From Amaranthus tricolor (taxonomy: Eukaryota > Streptophyta > Magnoliopsida > Caryophyllales > Amaranthaceae): a stretch of 64,000 nucleotides of DNA. A model generated the notes under the pieces. That model was not told the DNA's origin, made no database searches, and saw only the letters and a list, made by a program, of their open reading frames with translations. Below, piece by piece: positions 1 to 8,740 of the stretch (within the stretch, counting starts at the first letter, position 1; every line of letters begins with the position of its first letter). The DNA lies in contig NC_080050.1 of NCBI RefSeq assembly GCF_026212465.1, positions 33,250,111-33,314,110 of the forward strand. The letters run 5' to 3'. The position numbers and the translations under genes are program-made.

Positions 1-152
1 CGGACAATACCAGGAGGGTGAAAAACAGTATTTGGGAAGAAGAAGGCTCGAAATAAGGGGTCTCGGTTGCGAATTTACGAGCTTCGGAATGCTCTGGTTT
101 TTTACTTTTGGGCGGCAACGCGCATGTAATCAAATTGTTACGGTGATTGAAC

Positions 153-272
153 GGGTGCGATCATACCAGCACTAATGCACCGGATCCCATCAGAACTCCG
201 CAGTTAAGCGTGCTTGGGCGAGAGTAGTACTAGGATGGGTGACCTCCTGGGAAGTCCTCGTGTTGCACCCCT
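153..272 (+). rRNA. 5S rRNA, U1
   Basis: Cytosolic 5S ribosomal RNA, the RNA polymerase III transcript that joins L5/L11 and enters the central protuberance of the 60S subunit. The sequence runs from GGGTGCGATC to GCACCCCT. The ends GGGTGC and GCACCC pair to form helix I. I take 120 nt including one T of the T5 terminator; the mature 3' end may be a base or two different. C is at -1. This copy is the consensus used below. Tract 15/14; 666 bp to U2. The same ends apply to the other copies. Confidence 0.97.
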
Positions 273-500
273 TTTTCCGTTCTTTTTTTTTTTTTTTAAT
301 TTTTTTTTTTTTTGTTTCCGCTGCACTTGAGCAAGAGCCATTTCAGTGATTATGGTAATATAATCCTTGGAAGTAATTTTATTTATAAAATTATAACTCG
401 CAACCGGGCCCCGGCCTCGAATTCACGGGCACTCGAAAGGTAGGACCCGTTGAGGCGGGTCGATGCGCATGCGAACGAATTGTTCGAAAGAGGCGTGCAT

Positions 501-601
501 CGGTGCGTTCGCGTAAGCGGAAATTGCACCGGATCCCGTCGGAACTCCCCGCGGAAGCGTGCCCGGCGTGGATGGCCTCTTGATTTCCAAGTGTTGCGCG
601 G
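501..601 (+). pseudogene. Degenerate 5S rRNA gene relic in type B spacer
   Basis: Type B counterpart of the relic described at 5697-5797, 318 bp upstream of the next gene start. The sequence at this position appears unchanged between the two spacer classes, apart from single-base indels in U4 (near 2551) and U7, so the relic predates the split into the two classes. Confidence 0.8.
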
Positions 602-639
602 ATTTCTTAAATATTTCGTCGTTTTTTTGTTGCGAGTTC

Positions 640-671
640 TTTTGTGAATCGGACTCTTTTGTGAATCGGAC
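640..671 (+). repeat. 15-bp direct repeat specific to type B spacers
   Basis: TTTTGTGAATCGGAC occurs twice, at 640-654 and 657-671, separated by TC. Type A spacers keep only the downstream copy and have a different 26-bp block (for example 5836-5861) in place of the upstream one. It therefore marks the spacer class. Which state is ancestral cannot be decided from this window. Confidence 0.9.
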
Positions 672-818
672 AATACCAGGAGGGTGAAAAACAGTATTTG
701 GGAAGAAGAAGGCTCGAAATAAGGGGTCTCGGTTGCGAATTTACGAGCTTCGGAATGCTCTGGTTTTTTACTTTTGGGCGGCAACGCGCATGTAATCAAA
801 TTGTTACGGTGATTGAAC

Positions 819-938
819 GGGTGCGATCATACCAGCACTAATGCACCGGATCCCATCAGAACTCCGCAGTTAAGCGTGCTTGGGCGAGAGTAGTACTAGG
901 ATGGGTGACCTCCTGGGAAGTCCTCGTGTTGCACCCCT
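819..938 (+). rRNA. 5S rRNA, U2
   Basis: Gene as consensus. Tract 14/15; 667 bp to the next start, with one extra G in the spacer (GGGG at 1123-1126). Confidence 0.97.
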
Positions 939-1485
939 TTTTCCGTTCTTTTTTTTTTTTTTAATTTTTTTTTTTTTTTGTTTCCGCTGCACTTGAGCAA
1001 GAGCCATTTCAGTGATTATGGTAATATAATCCTTGGAAGTAATTTTATTTATAAAATTATAACTCGCAACCGGGCCCCGGCCTCGAATTCACGGGCACTC
1101 GAAAGGTAGGACCCGTTGAGGCGGGGTCGATGCGCATGCGAACGAATTGTTCGAAAGAGGCGTGCATCGGTGCGTTCGCGTAAGCGGAAATTGCACCGGA
1201 TCCCGTCGGAACTCCCCGCGGAAGCGTGCCCGGCGTGGATGGCCTCTTGATTTCCAAGTGTTGCGCGGATTTCTTAAATATTTCGTCGTTTTTTTGTTGC
1301 GAGTTCTTTTGTGAATCGGACTCTTTTGTGAATCGGACAATACCAGGAGGGTGAAAAACAGTATTTGGGAAGAAGAAGGCTCGAAATAAGGGGTCTCGGT
1401 TGCGAATTTACGAGCTTCGGAATGCTCTGGTTTTTTACTTTTGGGCGGCAACGCGCATGTAATCAAATTGTTACGGTGATTGAAC

Positions 1486-1605
1486 GGGTGCGATCATACC
1501 AGCACTAATGCACCGGATCCCATCAGAACTCCGCAGTTAAGCGTGCTTGGGCGAGAGTAGTACTAGGATGGGTGACCTCCTGGGAAGTCCTCGTGTTGCA
1601 CCCCT
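1486..1605 (+). rRNA. 5S rRNA, U3
   Basis: Gene as consensus. Tract 14/15; 666 bp to the next start. Confidence 0.97.
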
Positions 1606-2151
1606 TTTTCCGTTCTTTTTTTTTTTTTTAATTTTTTTTTTTTTTTGTTTCCGCTGCACTTGAGCAAGAGCCATTTCAGTGATTATGGTAATATAATCCT
1701 TGGAAGTAATTTTATTTATAAAATTATAACTCGCAACCGGGCCCCGGCCTCGAATTCACGGGCACTCGAAAGGTAGGACCCGTTGAGGCGGGTCGATGCG
1801 CATGCGAACGAATTGTTCGAAAGAGGCGTGCATCGGTGCGTTCGCGTAAGCGGAAATTGCACCGGATCCCGTCGGAACTCCCCGCGGAAGCGTGCCCGGC
1901 GTGGATGGCCTCTTGATTTCCAAGTGTTGCGCGGATTTCTTAAATATTTCGTCGTTTTTTTGTTGCGAGTTCTTTTGTGAATCGGACTCTTTTGTGAATC
2001 GGACAATACCAGGAGGGTGAAAAACAGTATTTGGGAAGAAGAAGGCTCGAAATAAGGGGTCTCGGTTGCGAATTTACGAGCTTCGGAATGCTCTGGTTTT
2101 TTACTTTTGGGCGGCAACGCGCATGTAATCAAATTGTTACGGTGATTGAAC

Positions 2152-2271
2152 GGGTGCGATCATACCAGCACTAATGCACCGGATCCCATCAGAACTCCGC
2201 AGTTAAGCGTGCTTGGGCGAGAGTAGTACTAGGATGGGTGACCTCCTGGGAAGTCCTCGTGTTGCACCCCT
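2152..2271 (+). rRNA. 5S rRNA, U4
   Basis: Gene as consensus. Tract 15/16; 669 bp to the next start, with one extra base in the spacer relic (CCCGCGCGG near 2548-2556). Confidence 0.97.
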
Positions 2272-2820
2272 TTTTCCGTTCTTTTTTTTTTTTTTTAATT
2301 TTTTTTTTTTTTTTGTTTCCGCTGCACTTGAGCAAGAGCCATTTCAGTGATTATGGTAATATAATCCTTGGAAGTAATTTTATTTATAAAATTATAACTC
2401 GCAACCGGGCCCCGGCCTCGAATTCACGGGCACTCGAAAGGTAGGACCCGTTGAGGCGGGTCGATGCGCATGCGAACGAATTGTTCGAAAGAGGCGTGCA
2501 TCGGTGCGTTCGCGTAAGCGGAAATTGCACCGGATCCCGTCGGAACTCCCGCGCGGAAGCGTGCCCGGCGTGGATGGCCTCTTGATTTCCAAGTGTTGCG
2601 CGGATTTCTTAAATATTTCGTCGTTTTTTTGTTGCGAGTTCTTTTGTGAATCGGACTCTTTTGTGAATCGGACAATACCAGGAGGGTGAAAAACAGTATT
2701 TGGGAAGAAGAAGGCTCGAAATAAGGGGTCTCGGTTGCGAATTTACGAGCTTCGGAATGCTCTGGTTTTTTACTTTTGGGCGGCAACGCGCATGTAATCA
2801 AATTGTTACGGTGATTGAAC

Positions 2821-2940
2821 GGGTGCGATCATACCAGCACTAATGCACCGGATCCCATCAGAACTCCGCAGTTAAGCGTGCTTGGGCGAGAGTAGTACTA
2901 GGATGGGTGACCTCCTGGGAAGTCCTCGTGTTGCACCCCT
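2821..2940 (+). rRNA. 5S rRNA, U5
   Basis: Gene as consensus. Tract 16/16; 670 bp to the next start because of one extra G before U6. Confidence 0.97.
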
Positions 2941-3490
2941 TTTTCCGTTCTTTTTTTTTTTTTTTTAATTTTTTTTTTTTTTTTGTTTCCGCTGCACTTG
3001 AGCAAGAGCCATTTCAGTGATTATGGTAATATAATCCTTGGAAGTAATTTTATTTATAAAATTATAACTCGCAACCGGGCCCCGGCCTCGAATTCACGGG
3101 CACTCGAAAGGTAGGACCCGTTGAGGCGGGTCGATGCGCATGCGAACGAATTGTTCGAAAGAGGCGTGCATCGGTGCGTTCGCGTAAGCGGAAATTGCAC
3201 CGGATCCCGTCGGAACTCCCCGCGGAAGCGTGCCCGGCGTGGATGGCCTCTTGATTTCCAAGTGTTGCGCGGATTTCTTAAATATTTCGTCGTTTTTTTG
3301 TTGCGAGTTCTTTTGTGAATCGGACTCTTTTGTGAATCGGACAATACCAGGAGGGTGAAAAACAGTATTTGGGAAGAAGAAGGCTCGAAATAAGGGGTCT
3401 CGGTTGCGAATTTACGAGCTTCGGAATGCTCTGGTTTTTTACTTTTGGGCGGCAACGCGCATGTAATCAAATTGTTACGGTGATTGAACG

Positions 3491-3610
3491 GGGTGCGATC
3501 ATACCAGCACTAATGCACCGGATCCCATCAGAACTCCGCAGTTAAGCGTGCTTGGGCGAGAGTAGTACTAGGATGGGTGACCTCCTGGGAAGTCCTCGTG
3601 TTGCACCCCT
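3491..3610 (+). rRNA. 5S rRNA, U6
   Basis: Gene as consensus but preceded by AACG, so the -1 base is G instead of C if the start is GGGTGCG. Tract 15/17. Its spacer has four single-base homopolymer changes (near 3747, 3999, 4088 and 4094). Confidence 0.95.
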
Positions 3611-4161
3611 TTTTCCGTTCTTTTTTTTTTTTTTTAATTTTTTTTTTTTTTTTTGTTTCCGCTGCACTTGAGCAAGAGCCATTTCAGTGATTATGGTAAT
3701 ATAATCCTTGGAAGTAATTTTATTTATAAAATTATAACTCGCAACCGGGGCCCCGGCCTCGAATTCACGGGCACTCGAAAGGTAGGACCCGTTGAGGCGG
3801 GTCGATGCGCATGCGAACGAATTGTTCGAAAGAGGCGTGCATCGGTGCGTTCGCGTAAGCGGAAATTGCACCGGATCCCGTCGGAACTCCCCGCGGAAGC
3901 GTGCCCGGCGTGGATGGCCTCTTGATTTCCAAGTGTTGCGCGGATTTCTTAAATATTTCGTCGTTTTTTTGTTGCGAGTTCTTTTGTGAATCGGACTCTT
4001 TGTGAATCGGACAATACCAGGAGGGTGAAAAACAGTATTTGGGAAGAAGAAGGCTCGAAATAAGGGGTCTCGGTTGCGAATTTACGAGGCTTCGGGAATG
4101 CTCTGGTTTTTTACTTTTGGGCGGCAACGCGCATGTAATCAAATTGTTACGGTGATTGAAC

Positions 4162-4281
4162 GGGTGCGATCATACCAGCACTAATGCACCGGATCCCATC
4201 AGAACTCCGCAGTTAAGCGTGCTTGGGCGAGAGTAGTACTAGGATGGGTGACCTCCTGGGAAGTCCTCGTGTTGCACCCCT
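4162..4281 (+). rRNA. 5S rRNA, U7
   Basis: Gene as consensus. Tract only 13/12, the shortest seen. The spacer breaks off in the relic at the gap and carries about ten extra or missing bases in homopolymers. Confidence 0.96.
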
Positions 4282-4574
4282 TTTTCCGTTCTTTTTTTTT
4301 TTTTAATTTTTTTTTTTTGTTTCCGCTGCACTTGAGCAAGAGCCATTTTCAGTGATTATGGTAATATAATCCTTGGAAGTAAATTTTATTTATAAAATTA
4401 TAACTCGCAACCGGGGCCCCGCCTCGAATTCACGGGCACTCGAAAGGTAGGACCCGTTGAGGGCGGGGTCGATGCGCATGCGAACGAATTGTTTCGAAAG
4501 AGGCGTGCATCGGTGCGTTCGCGTAAGCGGAAATTGCACCGGATCCCGTCGGAACTCCCCCCGGCGGAAGCGTG

Positions 4575-4674
4575 NNNNNNNNNNNNNNNNNNNNNNNNNN
4601 NNNNNNNNNNNNNNNNNNNNNNNNNNNNNNNNNNNNNNNNNNNNNNNNNNNNNNNNNNNNNNNNNNNNNNNNNN
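4575..4674. other. Assembly gap (100 N)
   Basis: Exactly 100 N, a size commonly used as a placeholder for an unknown distance. It interrupts the 5S-derived relic in the spacer of U7 on the left, and resumes at residue 23 of the U8 gene on the right. At least about 175 further bases would be needed to complete one unit; the real number of missing units cannot be told from the sequence. Confidence 0.99.
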
Positions 4675-4772
4675 ATGCACCGGATCCCATCAGAACTCCG
4701 CAGTTAAGCGTGCTTGGGCGAGAGTAGTACTAGGATGGGTGACCTCCTGGGAAGTCCTCGTGTTGCACCCCT
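4675..4772 (+). rRNA. 5S rRNA, U8 (5' end lost in gap)
   Basis: Residues 23-120 only; the first 22 fall in the Ns. The visible part is consensus, including the whole internal promoter. Tract 15/19; the first unit of type A, with a 12-bp spacer duplication. Confidence 0.95.
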
Positions 4773-4852
4773 TTTTCCGTTCTTTTTTTTTTTTTTTAAT
4801 TTTTTTTTTTTTTTTTTTGTTTCCGCTGCACTTGAGCAAGAGCCATTTCAGT

Positions 4853-4876
4853 GATTATGGTAATGATTATGGTAAT
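4853..4876 (+). repeat. 12-bp tandem duplication in the U8 spacer
   Basis: GATTATGGTAAT occurs twice in succession; other spacers noticed have one copy. The extra 12 bp fit exactly the 692 bp from the inferred U8 start (4653, inside the Ns) to U9, given tract 15/19. Confidence 0.9.
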
Positions 4877-5344
4877 ATAATCCTTGGAAGTAATTTTATT
4901 TATAAAAATATAACTCGCAACCGGGCCCCGGCCTCGAATTCACGGGCACTCGAAAGGTAGGACCCGTTGAGGCGGGTCGATGCGCATGCGAACGAATTGT
5001 TCGAAAGAGGCGTGCATCGGTGCGTTCGCGTAAGCGGAAATTGCACCGGATCCCGTCGGAACTCCCCGCGGAAGCGTGCCCGGCGTGGATGGCCTCTTGA
5101 TTTCCAAGTGTTGCGCGGATTTCTTAAATATTTCGTCGTTTTTTTGTTGCGAGTTCACCTGGCTTTTACAGCCGGCGGACTCTTTTGTGAATCGGACAAT
5201 ACCGGGAGGGTGAAAAACAGTATTTGGGAAGAAGAAGGCTCGAAATAAGGGGTCTCGGTTGCGAATTTACGAGCTTCGGAATGCTCTGGTTTTTTACTTT
5301 TGGGCGGCAACGCGCATGTAATCAAATTGTTACGGTGATTGAAC

Positions 5345-5464
5345 GGGTGCGATCATACCAGCACTAATGCACCGGATCCCATCAGAACTCCGCAGTTAAG
5401 CGTGCTTGGGCGAGAGTAGTACTAGGATGGGTGACCTCCTGGGAAGTCCTCGTGTTGCACCCCT
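5345..5464 (+). rRNA. 5S rRNA, U9
   Basis: Gene as consensus. Tract 14/19; 679 bp to the next start. First complete type A unit. Confidence 0.97.
5394..5441 (+). promoter_or_regulatory. Internal control region of a 5S gene (representative, U9)
   Basis: Residues 50-97 of the gene, by analogy with the known 5S internal promoter: A box about 50-64, intermediate element about 67-72, C box about 80-97. These are bound by TFIIIA, which recruits TFIIIC, TFIIIB and RNA polymerase III. The element positions come from family knowledge; the sequence itself is identical in nearly all copies here. Exceptions are U41, U50, U69, U83 and U86. Confidence 0.8.
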
Positions 5465-5509
5465 TTTTCCGTTCTTTTTTTTTTTTTTAATTTTTTTTTT
5501 TTTTTTTTT
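5464..5509 (+). terminator. Pol III terminator and long T tract (representative, U9)
   Basis: T5 begins at the last gene base (5464-5468), enough for RNA polymerase III termination on the coding-strand T run. After CCGTTC there is a second, much longer run, T14-AA-T19, that could act as a backup terminator. This long tract is the main site of length variation between units. Confidence 0.85.
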
Positions 5510-5639
5510 GTTTCCGCTGCACTTGAGCAAGAGCCATTTCAGTGATTATGGTAATATAATCCTTGGAAGTAATTTTATTTATAAAAATATAACTCGCAAC
5601 CGGGCCCCGGCCTCGAATTCACGGGCACTCGAAAGGTAG

Positions 5640-5657
5640 GACCCGTTGAGGCGGGTC
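5640..5657 (+). other. 6-bp hairpin in the spacer (representative)
   Basis: GACCCG and CGGGTC are perfect inverted copies flanking the 6-nt loop TTGAGG. It lies 40 bp upstream of the 5S relic and recurs in the other spacers. No function is known to me; it may be a chance palindrome fixed by homogenisation. Confidence 0.6.
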
Positions 5658-5696
5658 GATGCGCATGCGAACGAATTGTTCGAAAGAGGCGTGCAT

Positions 5697-5797
5697 CGGT
5701 GCGTTCGCGTAAGCGGAAATTGCACCGGATCCCGTCGGAACTCCCCGCGGAAGCGTGCCCGGCGTGGATGGCCTCTTGATTTCCAAGTGTTGCGCGG
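5697..5797 (+). pseudogene. Degenerate 5S rRNA gene relic in type A spacer
   Basis: About 101 nt alignable end to end with the 5S gene in the same orientation. Shared blocks in order: GGTGCG, GCACCGGATCCC (then GTCGGAACTCC against ATCAGAACTCC), AAGCGTGC, GGATGG, CCTC and GTGTTGC. The stretch matching gene residues 70-80, including the intermediate element, is missing, and the C-box part lacks GTGA. The A-box region is altered. It should not fold or be transcribed as normal 5S rRNA. It is present in every complete spacer. It may descend from an old extra 5S copy in the unit, or from a 5S-bearing element such as a Cassandra-type TRIM; no LTR ends or primer-binding site are seen, so the first is preferred. 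Confidence 0.8.
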
Positions 5798-5835
5798 ATT
5801 TCTTAAATATTTCGTCGTTTTTTTGTTGCGAGTTC

Positions 5836-5861
5836 ACCTGGCTTTTACAGCCGGCGGACTC
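5836..5861 (+). repeat. 26-bp block specific to type A spacers (representative)
   Basis: Begins ACCTGGC and ends GGCGGACTC, between GAGTTC and TTTTGTGAATC. It is present in every type A spacer and replaced by a 17-bp copy of neighbouring sequence in type B, accounting for 9 bp of the length difference between classes. Confidence 0.9.
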
Positions 5862-5994
5862 TTTTGTGAATCGGACAATACCGGGAGGGTGAAAAACAGT
5901 ATTTGGGAAGAAGAAGGCTCGAAATAAGGGGTCTCGGTTGCGAATTTACGAGCTTCGGAATGCTCTGGTTTTTTACTTTTGGGCGGCAACGCGC

Positions 5995-6023
5995 ATGTAA
6001 TCAAATTGTTACGGTGATTGAAC
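5995..6023 (+). promoter_or_regulatory. Upstream promoter region of a 5S gene (representative, U10)
   Basis: Plant 5S genes are reported to use a TATA-like motif near -28, a GC dinucleotide near -12 and a C at -1. Here C is at -1, CG lies at -12/-11, and an AT-rich ATGTAATCAAA starts at -29. The TATA-like match is weak. The same sequence precedes the other genes; U6 has one extra G just before its start. Confidence 0.6.
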
Positions 6024-6143
6024 GGGTGCGATCATACCAGCACTAATGCACCGGATCCCATCAGAACTCCGCAGTTAAGCGTGCTTGGGCGAGAGTAGTA
6101 CTAGGATGGGTGACCTCCTGGGAAGTCCTCGTGTTGCACCCCT
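6024..6143 (+). rRNA. 5S rRNA, U10
   Basis: Gene as consensus. Tract 13/19; 678 bp to the next start, the shortest complete type A unit. Confidence 0.97.
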
Positions 6144-6701
6144 TTTTCCGTTCTTTTTTTTTTTTTAATTTTTTTTTTTTTTTTTTTGTTTCCGCTGCAC
6201 TTGAGCAAGAGCCATTTCAGTGATTATGGTAATATAATCCTTGGAAGTAATTTTATTTATAAAAATATAACTCGCAACCGGGCCCCGGCCTCGAATTCAC
6301 GGGCACTCGAAAGGTAGGACCCGTTGAGGCGGGTCGATGCGCATGCGAACGAATTGTTCGAAAGAGGCGTGCATCGGTGCGTTCGCGTAAGCGGAAATTG
6401 CACCGGATCCCGTCGGAACTCCCCGCGGAAGCGTGCCCGGCGTGGATGGCCTCTTGATTTCCAAGTGTTGCGCGGATTTCTTAAATATTTCGTCGTTTTT
6501 TTGTTGCGAGTTCACCTGGCTTTTACAGCCGGCGGACTCTTTTGTGAATCGGACAATACCGGGAGGGTGAAAAACAGTATTTGGGAAGAAGAAGGCTCGA
6601 AATAAGGGGTCTCGGTTGCGAATTTACGAGCTTCGGAATGCTCTGGTTTTTTACTTTTGGGCGGCAACGCGCATGTAATCAAATTGTTACGGTGATTGAA
6701 C

Positions 6702-6821
6702 GGGTGCAATCATACCAGCACTAATGCACCGGATCCCATCAGAACTCCGCAGTTAAGCGTGCTTGGGCGAGAGTAGTACTAGGATGGGTGACCTCCTGGG
6801 AAGTCCTCGTGTTGCACCCCT
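6702..6821 (+). rRNA. 5S rRNA, U11 (G7A)
   Basis: One substitution, G to A at residue 7 (6708), which weakens helix I. It turns CG into CA, the change expected from deamination of a methylated CpG on the other strand. Tract 15/19; 680 bp. Confidence 0.95.
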
Positions 6822-7381
6822 TTTTCCGTTCTTTTTTTTTTTTTTTAATTTTTTTTTTTTTTTTTTTGTTTCCGCTGCACTTGAGCAAGAGCCATTTCAG
6901 TGATTATGGTAATATAATCCTTGGAAGTAATTTTATTTATAAAAATATAACTCGCAACCGGGCCCCGGCCTCGAATTCACGGGCACTCGAAAGGTAGGAC
7001 CCGTTGAGGCGGGTCGATGCGCATGCGAACGAATTGTTCGAAAGAGGCGTGCATCGGTGCGTTCGCGTAAGCGGAAATTGCACCGGATCCCGTCGGAACT
7101 CCCCGCGGAAGCGTGCCCGGCGTGGATGGCCTCTTGATTTCCAAGTGTTGCGCGGATTTCTTAAATATTTCGTCGTTTTTTTGTTGCGAGTTCACCTGGC
7201 TTTTACAGCCGGCGGACTCTTTTGTGAATCGGACAATACCGGGAGGGTGAAAAACAGTATTTGGGAAGAAGAAGGCTCGAAATAAGGGGTCTCGGTTGCG
7301 AATTTACGAGCTTCGGAATGCTCTGGTTTTTTACTTTTGGGCGGCAACGCGCATGTAATCAAATTGTTACGGTGATTGAAC

Positions 7382-7501
7382 GGGTGCGATCATACCAGCA
7401 CTAATGCACCGGATCCCATCAGAACTCCGCAGTTAAGCGTGCTTGGGCGAGAGTAGTACTAGGATGGGTGACCTCCTGGGAAGTCCTCGTGTTGCACCCC
7501 T
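7382..7501 (+). rRNA. 5S rRNA, U12
   Basis: Gene as consensus. Tract 14/19; 679 bp. Confidence 0.97.
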
Positions 7502-8060
7502 TTTTCCGTTCTTTTTTTTTTTTTTAATTTTTTTTTTTTTTTTTTTGTTTCCGCTGCACTTGAGCAAGAGCCATTTCAGTGATTATGGTAATATAATCCT
7601 TGGAAGTAATTTTATTTATAAAAATATAACTCGCAACCGGGCCCCGGCCTCGAATTCACGGGCACTCGAAAGGTAGGACCCGTTGAGGCGGGTCGATGCG
7701 CATGCGAACGAATTGTTCGAAAGAGGCGTGCATCGGTGCGTTCGCGTAAGCGGAAATTGCACCGGATCCCGTCGGAACTCCCCGCGGAAGCGTGCCCGGC
7801 GTGGATGGCCTCTTGATTTCCAAGTGTTGCGCGGATTTCTTAAATATTTCGTCGTTTTTTTGTTGCGAGTTCACCTGGCTTTTACAGCCGGCGGACTCTT
7901 TTGTGAATCGGACAATACCGGGAGGGTGAAAAACAGTATTTGGGAAGAAGAAGGCTCGAAATAAGGGGTCTCGGTTGCGAATTTACGAGCTTCGGAATGC
8001 TCTGGTTTTTTACTTTTGGGCGGCAACGCGCATGTAATCAAATTGTTACGGTGATTGAAC

Positions 8061-8180
8061 GGGTGCGATCATACCAGCACTAATGCACCGGATCCCATCA
8101 GAACTCCGCAGTTAAGCGTGCTTGGGCGAGAGTAGTACTAGGATGGGTGACCTCCTGGGAAGTCCTCGTGTTGCACCCCT
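8061..8180 (+). rRNA. 5S rRNA, U13
   Basis: Gene as consensus. Tract 15/19; 680 bp. Confidence 0.97.
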
Positions 8181-8740
8181 TTTTCCGTTCTTTTTTTTTT
8201 TTTTTAATTTTTTTTTTTTTTTTTTTGTTTCCGCTGCACTTGAGCAAGAGCCATTTCAGTGATTATGGTAATATAATCCTTGGAAGTAATTTTATTTATA
8301 AAAATATAACTCGCAACCGGGCCCCGGCCTCGAATTCACGGGCACTCGAAAGGTAGGACCCGTTGAGGCGGGTCGATGCGCATGCGAACGAATTGTTCGA
8401 AAGAGGCGTGCATCGGTGCGTTCGCGTAAGCGGAAATTGCACCGGATCCCGTCGGAACTCCCCGCGGAAGCGTGCCCGGCGTGGATGGCCTCTTGATTTC
8501 CAAGTGTTGCGCGGATTTCTTAAATATTTCGTCGTTTTTTTGTTGCGAGTTCACCTGGCTTTTACAGCCGGCGGACTCTTTTGTGAATCGGACAATACCG
8601 GGAGGGTGAAAAACAGTATTTGGGAAGAAGAAGGCTCGAAATAAGGGGTCTCGGTTGCGAATTTACGAGCTTCGGAATGCTCTGGTTTTTTACTTTTGGG
8701 CGGCAACGCGCATGTAATCAAATTGTTACGGTGATTGAAC

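Larger units (their letters stand above)
273..818 (+). repeat. Representative type B intergenic spacer
   Basis: Non-transcribed spacer between U1 and U2, 546 bp. In order: rest of the T5 terminator, tract 15/14, AT-rich stretch to about 400, GC-rich CpG-dense stretch about 400-500, the 5S-derived relic 501-601, T7 run about 622-628, 15-bp direct repeat 640-671, then about 150 bp of promoter-proximal sequence. The other type B spacers follow the same plan. No gene is seen in any of them. Confidence 0.93.
1..4574 (+). repeat. 5S rDNA tandem array, type B units (U1-U7)
   Basis: Seven head-to-tail units, start-to-start distances 666, 667, 666, 669, 670 and 671 bp. Bases 1-152 are the tail of a preceding spacer. 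Compared with type A, these spacers carry a 15-bp direct repeat (TTTTGTGAATCGGAC) where type A has a unique 26-bp block, read CCAGGAGGG rather than CCGGGAGGG, read AAAATTATAACTC rather than AAAAATATAACTC, and have a shorter second T run (12-17 rather than 19-21). All units have the same orientation. Indels of one base become common in U6 and U7, close to the gap. Confidence 0.97.
5465..6023 (+). repeat. Representative type A intergenic spacer
   Basis: Spacer between U9 and U10, 559 bp; it stands for the other type A spacers, none of which holds a recognisable gene. Order: terminator, tract 14/19 (5475-5509), AT-rich stretch to about 5590, GC-rich CpG-dense stretch 5595-5696 with a hairpin at 5640-5657, 5S relic 5697-5797, T7 run 5818-5824, class-specific block 5836-5861, then 162 bp up to the next gene. 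Relative to any type A gene start S, the relic lies at S-327 to S-227 unless an indel is noted. Confidence 0.94.

Noticed and set aside
4413..4574. The many indels in the U7 spacer as a rapidly evolving unit
   Set aside because: They are almost all homopolymer gains or losses directly at a gap, best explained as consensus errors until reads show otherwise.
5697..5797. Cassandra-type TRIM retrotransposon as the source of the 5S-like spacer sequence
   Set aside because: Such elements carry 5S sequence in their LTRs, but no TG...CA ends, paired LTRs, primer-binding site or target duplication can be seen. Kept only as an alternative origin.
5619..5837. 72-residue minus-strand frame repeated in most type A units, and 125-138-residue minus-strand frames in type B units
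   Set aside because: They overlap the relic and spacer in antisense, shift with indels and have no recognisable domain; low-complexity parts come from the T tract.
5646..5927. 93-residue open frame on the + strand, repeated identically in most type A units
   Set aside because: It starts with TTG inside the hairpin, reads through the 5S relic and spacer, and changes length with single-base spacer variants. Its identity between units is explained by the homogenised DNA, and there is no sign of protein-level selection.
6788..6997. 69-78-residue frames rich in Phe running from the 5S gene into the spacer
   Set aside because: They are translations of 5S RNA sequence plus the oligo-T tract, and appear or vanish with T number.
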